This document shows positions 47,931-55,669 of a stretch of DNA of 64,000 bases, one piece after another (the first letter of the stretch is position 1; every line of letters begins with the position of its first letter). The DNA is from Erythrobacter neustonensis (lineage in GTDB: Bacteria; Pseudomonadota; Alphaproteobacteria; Sphingomonadales; Sphingomonadaceae). The notes beneath the pieces are model-generated. The model did not search any database and had not been told where the DNA came from. It was given only the letters and a program-made list of their open reading frames with translations. The DNA is taken from NCBI RefSeq assembly GCF_001663175.1, contig NZ_CP016033.1, positions 1,860,001-1,924,000 of the forward strand, read 5' to 3'. A program made the position numbers and the translations under genes.

Positions 47931-48500
47931 TCAGTCCGCGTCGCTGAGGTAAAGCTCGACCTCGGCGGCGCGGCGATACACCAGCCCGCGCAGCACTGTG
48001 CCCGATGCGCGGGTCCAGCGTGCAAATTCGCGGGCCGCGCCAGTGTGATCGCCCGCATTGTGCCGCTTGGTCAGCGTCGCGCGGCCGATTGCGCCGGTGT
48101 TGTAGTGGAAGCTGACCAGTGCGTCGAACTGGGCCTGCGTGGTCGACGCCGGCCCGATCGCTCGCGCAACCTCGGCAGCATAACGGCTGACATCCTGCGC
48201 CAGGCGAAGGTCGCATTGCGCCTGCGTCCAGCGGGTGTGCGGTCCGATCCGGCCTCCATTGAACCGATCAAGCCCCGTCGCGCCCCATCCGATGGTCCAA
48301 GGCTCCCCGCCCGAGCCCGGATCGGGATAGGCTTCGATCATTCCGTCGGTCCGGAGGCGAGCACAGCCTTCGAACCGTTTGATGAGGGCAATCCCGGCAG
48401 GGCTCACCACGCGGCTGCGATCGGGAATTGCGCCGACGGCAGGCAGGGCGGCCAGCTTGCGCAGCAATTCGCGAAAAGGGCTGGACGGTTGATAGGGCAT
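47931..48500 (-). CDS. Phage-type lysozyme (GH24)
   Basis: 189 residues. GH24 muramidase core: VVSPAGIALIKRFEGCARLR with the catalytic Glu, EAYPDPGSGGEPWTIGWGAT with Asp and Thr of the E-D-T triad, and VSFHYNTGAIGRATLTKR further on. Start ATG 48500 follows GGAGGC with good spacing. No signal peptide or clear SAR helix, so release to the periplasm would need a holin or lysis. There are no phage structural genes nearby; flanked by tamB and an XRE-regulator module. Could be a domesticated endolysin or a relic. Confidence 0.87.
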   Translation of the reverse strand: MPYQPSSPFRELLRKLAALPAVGAIPDRSRVVSPAGIALIKRFEGCARLRTDGMIEAYPDPGSGGEPWTIGWGATGLDRFNGGRIGPHTRWTQAQCDLRLAQDVSRYAAEVARAIGPASTTQAQFDALVSFHYNTGAIGRATLTKRHNAGDHTGAAREFARWTRASGTVLRGLVYRRAAEVELYLSDAD

Positions 48501-48608
48501 CACGAAACGCCTCCGATAATCACAGACAGGGGCGACCGATTCAGCAGCTTGCATGCAAGTAGGAAAATGATTTTGCGGGCCACACTAGTGCAGGACGGAG
48601 CGAGGGAG

Positions 48609-48659
48609 TGACAAGAGCTCTTGACTGACAAGAACTCTTGTCTGTAAAGAGCTCTTGTC
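48609..48659. promoter_or_regulatory. Three tandem 17-bp palindromic repeats (operator array)
   Basis: TGACAAGAGCTCTTGAC (48609-48625), TGACAAGAACTCTTGTC (48626-48642) and TGTAAAGAGCTCTTGTC (48643-48659) are contiguous direct copies. Each contains an inverted repeat around its centre, and centres are spaced exactly 17 bp. They lie between the lysozyme gene (start 48500, leftward) and the XRE gene (start 48734, rightward), so they are likely operators for the XRE protein. Binding is inferred. Confidence 0.75.
48621..48650 (+). promoter_or_regulatory. Possible promoter inside the operator array
   Basis: TTGACT (48621-48626) and TAAAGA (48645-48650) with an 18-bp spacer that contains the middle operator copy. 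If real, a repressor on the repeats would block RNA polymerase. Match to sigma-70 is only fair. Confidence 0.3.
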
Positions 48660-48733
48660 AGCGACGCCCGCGAAATAAATGTGTGGGGTGCACGCCTCTG
48701 ACAGCATTCACCGCCCCGGAGACCGGCACGCCA

Positions 48734-48940
48734 GTGGAAAATCGTCTGAAGCAATACCGCGAGGCGCAAGGCTGGAGCCAGGGCGAACTTGCCCGCCGGC
48801 TGGGCGTGTCGCGGCAGACGATCAACGCGGTCGAGACCGACAAGTATGACCCTTCGTTGCCGCTCGCATTGCGGATGGCGCGGTTGTTCGCGGTGCCGGT
48901 GCCCGAACTTTTCATCGATCATTGGGAGCCAGAGGCATGA
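48734..48940 (+). CDS. XRE-family small HTH regulator
   Basis: 68 residues from GTG 48734 (GGAGA at 48718-48722): ENRLKQYREAQGWSQGELARRLGVSRQTINAVETDKYDPSLP then a leucine-rich end. The HTH is QGELARRLGVSRQTINAVE. Such short regulators are usually paired with a membrane protein, as here: the stop overlaps the next gene's ATG (ATGA at 48937-48940). The frame runs on to a TTG at 48638 inside the repeat array, which I do not use. It probably binds the 17-bp repeats and controls its own operon, which is inference. Confidence 0.85.
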   Translation: MENRLKQYREAQGWSQGELARRLGVSRQTINAVETDKYDPSLPLALRMARLFAVPVPELFIDHWEPEA

Positions 48941-49593
48941 TTATGGAAGACAAGTCCCCGCAGACGCAGCGGTTCATCCGCAAGATCATCCTGCCCGCGC
49001 TGATCGGCGGTGTTGTCGGCTTCGCCGCGGCTTCGGGCGTGCTGTCGGTGATGGACAGCAAGACCATCGGCACATTCGACGAATCGGCAGTGGTCGCGGC
49101 GCTGGTCGGATCGCTCTATCTCGTGATCGGCGCCGGCGTGTGGGTCGGCGCGCTACGCCCCAAGGTGGGCGCGCATTTCCTCAACGTCGAAGATGCCGAT
49201 GAACTGCGCGAACAAAAGAAGGTGCTCACGCTTTCGGGCGCGGCAATGGCGCTCTGGGGTGTAAGCCTTGTCGCCTTGGCACTTGCCGCGCCTGCCGGTG
49301 TGTTGCCGCAGGCTGCCGCCTTGACGATTGGCGCAGGCGGGCTGGTGCTGGGCGGAGTGATTTCGGTATCGGTCTACCGCGCCTGCGACGAGCTGATGCG
49401 CGCCATCAACCTGGAGGCAGGGGCGATCAGCTATGGTCTGGTCATGCTGATCGCCGGCGGCTGGGCGATGCTGGCTCACCTTGGCTATGCCGGTGCCCCG
49501 AAGCCGCTCGATCTGCTCAGCCTGCTTTATGTGCTCGTTCTCGTCGCGAGTTTCATCGTGATCGGCAAGCGCGGGATGCTGGCCCCGCGCTGA
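48937..49593 (+). CDS. Hypothetical multi-pass membrane protein
   Basis: 218 residues, function unknown. About six hydrophobic segments: ILPALIGGVVGFAAASGVLSV, VVAALVGSLYLVIGAGVWVG, AAMALWGVSLVALALAAPAG, AAALTIGAGGLVLGGVISVS, SYGLVMLIAGGWAMLAHLG and LLSLLYVLVLVASFIVIG. N-terminus short and charged (MIMEDKSPQTQRFIRK). ATGA overlap with the XRE gene shows they are one unit; such pairs are common in Sphingomonadales. The ATG at 48943 is an alternative start. Confidence 0.83.
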   Translation: MIMEDKSPQTQRFIRKIILPALIGGVVGFAAASGVLSVMDSKTIGTFDESAVVAALVGSLYLVIGAGVWVGALRPKVGAHFLNVEDADELREQKKVLTLSGAAMALWGVSLVALALAAPAGVLPQAAALTIGAGGLVLGGVISVSVYRACDELMRAINLEAGAISYGLVMLIAGGWAMLAHLGYAGAPKPLDLLSLLYVLVLVASFIVIGKRGMLAPR

Positions 49594-49603
49594 CCGGCCC
49601 CGA

Positions 49604-50563
49604 TTACCGCATCACCAGAAATGCGGTGTATGCTGCATAGATCAGCACCAGCAGGCCGCCCTCGGCCCGTGACAGCCGCCAGCCGCTGCGCAACTGCACA
49701 AGCAGCAAGGCTGTCACCGCGAGCATGACCCACACATCGAAGCGCGCGATTTCCTCAGGGATCGTGATCGGCTTCACCATGGCGGTGATGCCGAGGATAC
49801 CGAGGATATTGTAGATGTTCGAGCCGACGACATTGCCCAGCGCGACATCCTCGTGCTTGCGCAAGACCGCGATGACACAGGCGATCAATTCGGGCAGCGA
49901 TGTGCCGACGGCCACCACGGTCAGGCCGATCACCGCTTCGGACAGCCCCGCGGCGCTGGCGAGCACGACGGCACCATCGACCAGCCAGCCGGCACCGAAG
50001 ATCGCTGCTGCCAGGCCGGCAATGATCATCCCGATCAAAAGGATCGGTGCGGTGGTTGCGGGCACGGGATGTTCGGCAGCTTCGGCCTCATGGCGTGCGC
50101 CTTCGGGGCAGGGAGCGGCGCTCTCGGTCTTGTAAGCCCAGTACAGATACCCGACGAGGCAGGCGATCAAGATGATGCCGATCACAGGTCCGATCACCCC
50201 CGTCAACACCGCGCCGGTGCACAGCAACGCCGAACCGCCCAAGGCAATCGAATCGCGCTTGAAAGACGCAGGATTGACCGACAAGGGCAGAATGAGGGCC
50301 GATACGCCGAGGATGAAAAGGATATTGGCGATGTTCGAGCCGATGACATTGCCGACCGCAATTCCGGGTGATCCGGCCATTGCAGCCTGAATGCTGGTCG
50401 CCAATTCCGGGGTCGAGGTTCCGAAGCCGACAATCGTCAGGCCGGCCAGAAGCGGCGAGATGCCCAGCCTGGTGGCCATTCCGACGGAACCGCGCACCAG
50501 CAATTCACCCCCGATCGCCAACAGCACCAGCCCTGCGGCCACAAGCAGGATCGCGTTCGTCAT
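49604..50563 (-). CDS. Calcium/sodium antiporter (CaCA family, YrbG-like)
   Basis: 319 residues with about ten membrane helices in two inverted halves. Alpha-1 repeat: GLTIVGFGTSTPELATSIQAA and GNVIGSNIANILFILG; alpha-2 repeat: GLTVVAVGTSLPELIACVIA and GNVVGSNIYNILGILG. The acidic residues in both TPELA/LPELI motifs bind the cation. A His/Glu/Pro-rich cytoplasmic loop separates the halves. Expected to move Ca2+ out against Na+ or H+. Convergent with the membrane protein gene, 10 bp apart. Confidence 0.93.
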   Translation of the reverse strand: MTNAILLVAAGLVLLAIGGELLVRGSVGMATRLGISPLLAGLTIVGFGTSTPELATSIQAAMAGSPGIAVGNVIGSNIANILFILGVSALILPLSVNPASFKRDSIALGGSALLCTGAVLTGVIGPVIGIILIACLVGYLYWAYKTESAAPCPEGARHEAEAAEHPVPATTAPILLIGMIIAGLAAAIFGAGWLVDGAVVLASAAGLSEAVIGLTVVAVGTSLPELIACVIAVLRKHEDVALGNVVGSNIYNILGILGITAMVKPITIPEEIARFDVWVMLAVTALLLVQLRSGWRLSRAEGGLLVLIYAAYTAFLVMR

Positions 50564-50668
50564 TCAGCCCCCAAATCAGCAATGCGGGCCACACCCTTGT
50601 GCAGCCAACCAGCGTGATAAAGTCTCGCGGCGATGAAAGGTTTCACCGCGTCATCAGGGTGAAGTGCC

Positions 50669-52102
50669 TCAGGGCCGGAACTTGCGGTGTTCGCCCGCCC
50701 ACCAGGCGACGAAACTGACATAGGAGGGCCACAATTCCTTGCTTGGCCGCGCGCTGGCGGTGGCCTTTTCGGGATCACCCCAATCTTCGCGCTGAACGGC
50801 GTAGATCCGGCGGTCTTTCTTCCACAACACATACCACGCGCCCTGCGGATCGCTCCAGTCGGCGCGTTCCTCGCTTTGGGCGATGGGGATGAAGTCCGGG
50901 TGCAGGCCGAACGTGTCACGGAGCAATTGCGTCCAGCCTTTCAGCCCCATGTGTCCCTTGCCCAGCGGATCGGCGAGGTGGATATGCGTGCTGTCGTTGA
51001 GGATCGCGTCCATCCGGTACGCCCGCATCAGGTCGAGCGCCGCGCGGTCCCTGTCCCAGCCGAGATCTTTCATCGCCTTGGCGACCCTGCCAGCCTCCCG
51101 CACCGGGCGCACCGCATCGCGCGGCGTGCCATCCCAGCTATCGCGCTGTTCGCCTAGGCAGATGTCGATGAACCGTCGCGCGGATCGTGTATCGGCGATG
51201 ATGCCGGTTGTTGTGTCAGCGGCGGGCAGGGGGGCTGCCACGATTGCGAGGTGGCCGTTGGCGGGCTGTGTGGTTACCGCCGCTTGACCGACGGGGGCGG
51301 TGCCGGGCCAGCTGTGCCGATAGGTTCCTTCCCAGCCGATCCGCTTGAGGATCGCGGCAAACAGGTAATCGATCATCAATGTGTTGTCGGTGTAACCTTC
51401 GACGTGCCCGCCGAGGTAATTCTTGCCTGCGCGTGCGGTGAACATCGCTTCGTGTGCGGAAAGCATCGCAGCGTCCGAGGCGAAACCCCCGGTCAGCGCC
51501 TTTACGTAGACCTCGTATTCCTTGAGCTTGGTCTTGGCAAAACGGCGCTTGAGCCATGCGTCCTCGGCCGCCTGCCATGCGCCCAGATTGAAATCCTCCC
51601 CGGTTCGGCAGGCATCGAGCAGCGCGTTGTCGAACCAGGGCGAAAAACCCTGTTCGAATGCCGACAGCGGGGCCGCACCGTCGAGCGGTTCATCGAGCAG
51701 GATCGCGGCGATCTTGGCATAGGCATCGGCGCAATGGTGCTTCGGCGGATAGGGAGCATCATGTGCGATCGCCGCCAGCTGCCGGCGTTCGTGGCGTTCG
51801 AGCGTGTTGCGCAGATAGAATTCGGCCTTCGCCAGATCGCCTTGGCCCCAGTAGAGCACGGCGACCTCGAAGTTGTCGGCGATCTGCGAGCTGAGATTGA
51901 AGATCGCAAGCTCGATCTCGCCGCCTGCAAGCTGGCGTTCGACAAGCTGCGTGAAGGTCAGCCCGTCCCACGCTTCGTTGGGCGCTTCGAGATGTTCAAG
52001 CCGGATATCAAGCAGATACTCCACCCGGCTCATCCGGTCGCGCCGCTCCCAGATGTCCGAAGGCGCGGGCGTGCCGCGGCGCAAAATGTCGAACAGCCCC
52101 AT
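50669..52102 (-). CDS. Hypothetical protein, 477 residues, not recognised
   Basis: No family recognised. The first 230 residues look alpha-helical and repeat-like (e.g. FNLSSQIADNFEVAVLYWGQGDLAKAEFYLRNTLERHERRQ quoted by ends), reminiscent of TPR. The middle contains a His/Asp/Gly-rich YLGGHVEGYTDNTLMIDYLFAAIL. The last 150 residues are aromatic-rich with YVLWKKDRRIYAVQREDWGDP and SYVSFVAWWAGEHRKFRP, and HIHLADPLGKGHMGLKGWTQL. No signal peptide or membrane segment, so probably cytoplasmic. It lies downstream of the glnA terminator on the same strand, transcribed separately. Coding potential is strong: normal GC bias and a long frame. Some immunity-type proteins have a similar feel, but I have no firm evidence. 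Confidence 0.75.
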   Translation of the reverse strand: MGLFDILRRGTPAPSDIWERRDRMSRVEYLLDIRLEHLEAPNEAWDGLTFTQLVERQLAGGEIELAIFNLSSQIADNFEVAVLYWGQGDLAKAEFYLRNTLERHERRQLAAIAHDAPYPPKHHCADAYAKIAAILLDEPLDGAAPLSAFEQGFSPWFDNALLDACRTGEDFNLGAWQAAEDAWLKRRFAKTKLKEYEVYVKALTGGFASDAAMLSAHEAMFTARAGKNYLGGHVEGYTDNTLMIDYLFAAILKRIGWEGTYRHSWPGTAPVGQAAVTTQPANGHLAIVAAPLPAADTTTGIIADTRSARRFIDICLGEQRDSWDGTPRDAVRPVREAGRVAKAMKDLGWDRDRAALDLMRAYRMDAILNDSTHIHLADPLGKGHMGLKGWTQLLRDTFGLHPDFIPIAQSEERADWSDPQGAWYVLWKKDRRIYAVQREDWGDPEKATASARPSKELWPSYVSFVAWWAGEHRKFRP

Positions 52103-52161
52103 GCGTCAAAAGCTAATGCCAGCAGGGCGGGCCGACAATCGGCAATTGCGCGCAGCCCATG

Positions 52162-52193
52162 AAAAAGGGCGGAAGGATCGCTCCTCCCGCCCC
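52162..52193 (-). terminator. Intrinsic terminator of glnB-glnA
   Basis: On the minus strand GGGCGGGAGG pairs with CCTTCCGCCC (one G-T wobble) around a 6-base loop, followed by TTTTTC (52162-52166 as AAAAA on plus). It is 27 bases after the glnA stop. Confidence 0.9.
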
Positions 52194-52219
52194 ATTCAAT
52201 CCTGTCCGGCTGGACCGGA

Positions 52220-53629
52220 TTACATCGAATAATACATGTCGAACTCGACCGGGCACGGCGTGGTTTCGGTGCGGATCACCTCTTCCCACTTGAGCTCGCA
52301 ATAGCTTTCAATCTGGTCCTTGGTGAACACGTCGCCCTTCAGCAGGAATTCGTGGTCGGCAGCAAGGCTGTCGAGCGCTTCGCGCAGCGAGCCGCACACG
52401 GTCGGCACCTGGGCCAGTTCGGCCGGCGGCAGATCATAAAGGTTCTTGTCCATCGCCTCGCCCGGGTGGATCTTGTTCTCGATCCCGTCGAGCCCGGCCA
52501 TCAGCAGCGCCGCATAGCACAGGTAGGGGTTTGCCATCGCGTCGGGGAAGCGGAACTCGACGCGCTTGGCCTTGTCGCCCGTGCCGTAAGGAATGCGGCA
52601 AGACGCCGAGCGGTTGCGCGCCGAATAGGCGAGCAGCACGGGGGCCTCGAAGCCCGGCACCAGCCGCTTGTAGCTGTTGGTGGTGGGGTTGGTGAAGGCG
52701 TTCAGCGCCTTGGCATGCTTGATCACGCCGCCGATGAAATAGAGGCACATTTCCGACAGACCGGCATATTCGTTGCCGGCAAACATCGGCTTGCCATCCT
52801 TCCAGATCGAGATGTGCGTGTGCATGCCGCTGCCGTTGTCGGCCTTGATCGGCTTGGGCATGAAGGTCGCGGTCTTGCCATAGGCATGCGCGACCTGATG
52901 CACGACATACTTGTAGATCTGCATCCGGTCAGCGGTCTGCACCAGCGTGCCGAAGGTCAGGCCCAATTCGTGCTGGGCTGCGGCGACTTCGTGGTGGTGC
53001 TTGTCGCAGGGCAGGCCCATTTCGAGCATGGTCGAGACCATCTCGGCACGGATGTCGACCGCGCTGTCGACCGGCGCGACGGGGAAGTAACCGCCCTTGG
53101 CGCGCGGACGGTGGCCCATGTTGCCGCCATCGTATTCCTTCGACGTATTGCCCGGCAGTTCGATATCGTCGATCGCAAAGCCCGAACCGGCATAACCGTC
53201 TTCGAAGCGCACGTCGTCGAACATGAAGAATTCGGCTTCGGGGCCGACATAGACCGTGTCGCCGATCCCGGTCGACTTGAGGTAGGCTTCCGAACGCTTC
53301 GCGGTGGTGCGCGGGTCGCGGCTGTACCAGTCGCCGGTCGAAGGCTCGACGATGTCGCAGTTGATGACCAGCATCGGCGTCGCGCTGAAGGGATCGATCC
53401 AGGTTTCGCTGAGGTCGGGCTTCAGGATCATGTCGGATTCGTTGATCGCCTTCCAGCCGGCAATCGACGAACCATCGAACATCAGGCCGTCTTCAAGCTC
53501 GTCTTCGCCCATGACGCCCGCGACCATGGTGAGGTGCTGCCACTTGCCCTTGGGATCGGTGAAGCGCAGATCGACCCACTCGATTTCCTCGTCCTTGATC
53601 TTCTTCAGGACGTCTTTTGCTTTCGACAT
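52220..53629 (-). CDS. glnA: Glutamine synthetase type I
   Basis: Makes glutamine from glutamate, ammonia and ATP; dodecamer. 469 residues. N-terminal beta-grasp with [20 protein letters not shown], catalytic core with [50 protein letters not shown] and the Asn-rich loop [18 protein letters not shown]. The adenylylation site is Tyr398 in [11 protein letters not shown], so GlnE control is expected. Start ATG 53629 has GGAGGC upstream; the frame upstream to 53869 overlaps glnB and is rejected. It follows glnB by 82 bp and shares its sigma-54 promoter. Confidence 0.97.
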   Translation of the reverse strand: MSKAKDVLKKIKDEEIEWVDLRFTDPKGKWQHLTMVAGVMGEDELEDGLMFDGSSIAGWKAINESDMILKPDLSETWIDPFSATPMLVINCDIVEPSTGDWYSRDPRTTAKRSEAYLKSTGIGDTVYVGPEAEFFMFDDVRFEDGYAGSGFAIDDIELPGNTSKEYDGGNMGHRPRAKGGYFPVAPVDSAVDIRAEMVSTMLEMGLPCDKHHHEVAAAQHELGLTFGTLVQTADRMQIYKYVVHQVAHAYGKTATFMPKPIKADNGSGMHTHISIWKDGKPMFAGNEYAGLSEMCLYFIGGVIKHAKALNAFTNPTTNSYKRLVPGFEAPVLLAYSARNRSASCRIPYGTGDKAKRVEFRFPDAMANPYLCYAALLMAGLDGIENKIHPGEAMDKNLYDLPPAELAQVPTVCGSLREALDSLAADHEFLLKGDVFTKDQIESYCELKWEEVIRTETTPCPVEFDMYYSM

Positions 53630-53711
53630 TTGCGTAGTGCCTCCGGTTTTATAGCAGTTTTTCGTCTTGCCGGCCCGCCGGATCGGCAGGGCAGGAGAGG
53701 GTTGGGAAAAA

Positions 53712-54065
<354 letters not shown>

Positions 54066-54105
54066 TCAGGCCTGTCTGCGCCTGGCTGATTGGTGGCCGA
54101 CCCAA

Positions 54106-54121
54106 TACAAGAATCGTGCCA
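54106..54121 (-). promoter_or_regulatory. Sigma-54 promoter of glnB-glnA
   Basis: On the minus strand TGGCACGATTCTTGTA: TGGCAC, five bases, TTGTA, against the consensus TGGCAC-N5-TTGCW, one mismatch in the -12 element. About 55 bp before the glnB ATG. NtrC control is expected from the family. Confidence 0.82.
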
Positions 54122-54204
54122 AGCCCATAAGGTGAAAGCCTTGAACGATCCTTGCCGCTTGAAGACTCAAGGGGAGGGATGTCTTTCGCCGATGAGGGGC
54201 GGTT

Positions 54205-54275
54205 AGCAAGATTATGGTGCGCCGCGCAATGGTGCACAGCATCAGATCAACGCATGCCTAAATTTTAAGCATGGG
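54205..54275 (-). promoter_or_regulatory. Possible NtrC enhancer half-sites
   Basis: Plus-strand ATGGTGC at 54214-54220 and ATGGTGC at 54229-54235, with GGGTGC near 54272; on the minus strand GCACCAT twice. NtrC sites are GCACCA-N3-TGGTGC dyads; here half-sites repeat directly rather than as a full dyad. About 100 bp upstream of the sigma-54 promoter, a suitable distance. Confidence 0.35.
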
Positions 54276-54283
54276 TGCGGTGA

Positions 54284-55213
54284 TTAGAGGCGCAGACCCG
54301 TTGTTTCGGGCAGGCCGCACATGATGTTGAGGTTCTGGATCGCCGCGCCCGACGCGCCCTTGCCGAGGTTGTCGAGCCGCGCGATCAACCGTGCCTGCGA
54401 ACCATCCGCACTGCCGAACACGTGCAGCGCACTCCCGTCCCACGGCGCAGCCGAGCGATGGAGCAGCAATTCGGCCGGTGCCTCGCCTTCAGGTGCGACC
54501 GTGACCACCGCGCTGCTGCCGTAAAATTCGGCGAGGGCTGCGTGCAGCGCCCCGGGCTGCGGCTGGCCCGGCAGCGCCGTCAGCGGCAGCGGCACATCGA
54601 CCAGCATGCCGCGGTGTGCCGGAATGACCGACGGCGAAAATACCGGCGCATGGGTCAAGCCCGCATAGGCCTGCATCTCGGTCAGATGCTTGTGCCCCAG
54701 CGCCAGACCATAGGCGCGGAAGGCGATTGTCGGGTCGGCCTCGAAGCGGTCGATCAGCGCGTTGCCGCCGCCCGAATATCCGCTCACCGCATTGACCGAA
54801 TAAGGGAAATCCGTGGGCAGGTGGCCCGCACGCACCAGCGGCGCGATCAAGGCAAGGAAGCCTGTGGGGTAGCACCCCGGATTGCTCACGAATTGGGCAT
54901 CGGCGATTGCGGCATGGCCGACGATCTCGGGAAAACCATAGGTCCACCCTTGCGCCACGCGGTGCGCAGATGACGCGTCGATGATCCGGACATCGGAGCC
55001 CTGCGCGAGGGTTACCGCGGCCTTCGCCGCTTCGTCGGGCAGGCACAGGATCGCAATGTCGGCGGCGTGCAGCGCATCGCGCCGCGCGGTCTCGTCCTTG
55101 CGCTGCGCATCGTCCAGCACGATCAGATCGAACTCGCTACGCCCCTGCAAACGCTCGCGGATTTCAAGGCCGGTGGTGCCTGCCGCACCGTCGATGAACA
55201 GGCGGATCGCCAC
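54284..55213 (-). CDS. argC: N-acetyl-gamma-glutamyl-phosphate reductase, type 2
   Basis: NADPH-dependent reductase of arginine synthesis. 309 residues, the short type-2 form. N-terminal FIDGAAGTTGLEIRERLQGR, catalytic Cys in SNPGCYPTGFLALIAPL, His loop GLALGHKHLTEMQAYAGL. Initiated by GTG 55213, three bases after the stop of the SH3 gene, so translated with it. The C-terminus (NLGKGASGAAIQNLNIMCGLPETTGL) is full length. 233 bp separate it from glnB. Confidence 0.93.
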   Translation of the reverse strand: MAIRLFIDGAAGTTGLEIRERLQGRSEFDLIVLDDAQRKDETARRDALHAADIAILCLPDEAAKAAVTLAQGSDVRIIDASSAHRVAQGWTYGFPEIVGHAAIADAQFVSNPGCYPTGFLALIAPLVRAGHLPTDFPYSVNAVSGYSGGGNALIDRFEADPTIAFRAYGLALGHKHLTEMQAYAGLTHAPVFSPSVIPAHRGMLVDVPLPLTALPGQPQPGALHAALAEFYGSSAVVTVAPEGEAPAELLLHRSAAPWDGSALHVFGSADGSQARLIARLDNLGKGASGAAIQNLNIMCGLPETTGLRL

Positions 55214-55216
55214 GCG

Positions 55217-55582
55217 TCAGGCAGCGGTCTGCGGGGCAAGTTCGCCCATCCGGCACCACCCCGAAGGCCCTTGCGGACCGGGGCAGCCCCACACCCATTC
55301 CCCCGCAACATCGAGCAGCTCGAAACGGCTGCCCGCAGGCAGAGTAACGAACACCTCGGCATCGGCGCGCGGGGTCAGCCTCAGACCCGCCCCGGCTTCG
55401 CCGACGGTGTGGATATGGGGGATCACGTAATGCGCGGACAGGTGCGTCCCGGCGAGCGCCATGTGCGCCAGATCGCCGCGCAGCGGCAGCGTGCCGGGCG
55501 CAGGGCGTTCGACCGGGCCTTTCAGACCCAGCACGCCTTGGGGCACTGCGTAATCACTGTCCATGGGCGTCGCGCCGCTCAT
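55217..55582 (-). CDS. SH3-domain protein, possibly the N-terminal half of a P60 peptidase
   Basis: 121 residues from ATG 55582, which has GGGAAAG before it. The sequence GDLAHMALAGTHLSAHYVIPHIHT and AGSRFELLDVAGEWVWGC resembles the bacterial SH3 part of NlpC/P60 endopeptidases that often sit next to this aminopeptidase in related genomes (recalled). No catalytic Cys-His domain follows: the frame stops and argC starts three bases later. Might bind peptidoglycan peptides, or be a remnant. Between the aminopeptidase gene and argC on the same strand. Confidence 0.7.
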   Translation of the reverse strand: MSGATPMDSDYAVPQGVLGLKGPVERPAPGTLPLRGDLAHMALAGTHLSAHYVIPHIHTVGEAGAGLRLTPRADAEVFVTLPAGSRFELLDVAGEWVWGCPGPQGPSGWCRMGELAPQTAA

Positions 55583-55669
55583 CTGCTTTCCCGATACTGG
55601 TAGCGCCGCAGCTCTCCCCAGAGCGCGGCGTGGCAGGGCCGTTAGCGCCAAGCGGGACGCGGGGCAAGC

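Noticed and set aside
48638..48733. Upstream extension of the XRE gene from a TTG
   Set aside because: It runs through the operator array, gives a non-HTH N-terminus and lacks a ribosome site.
47931..49593. Prophage remnant around the lysozyme gene
   Set aside because: No integrase, portal, tail or attachment repeat seen; base composition looks like the rest.
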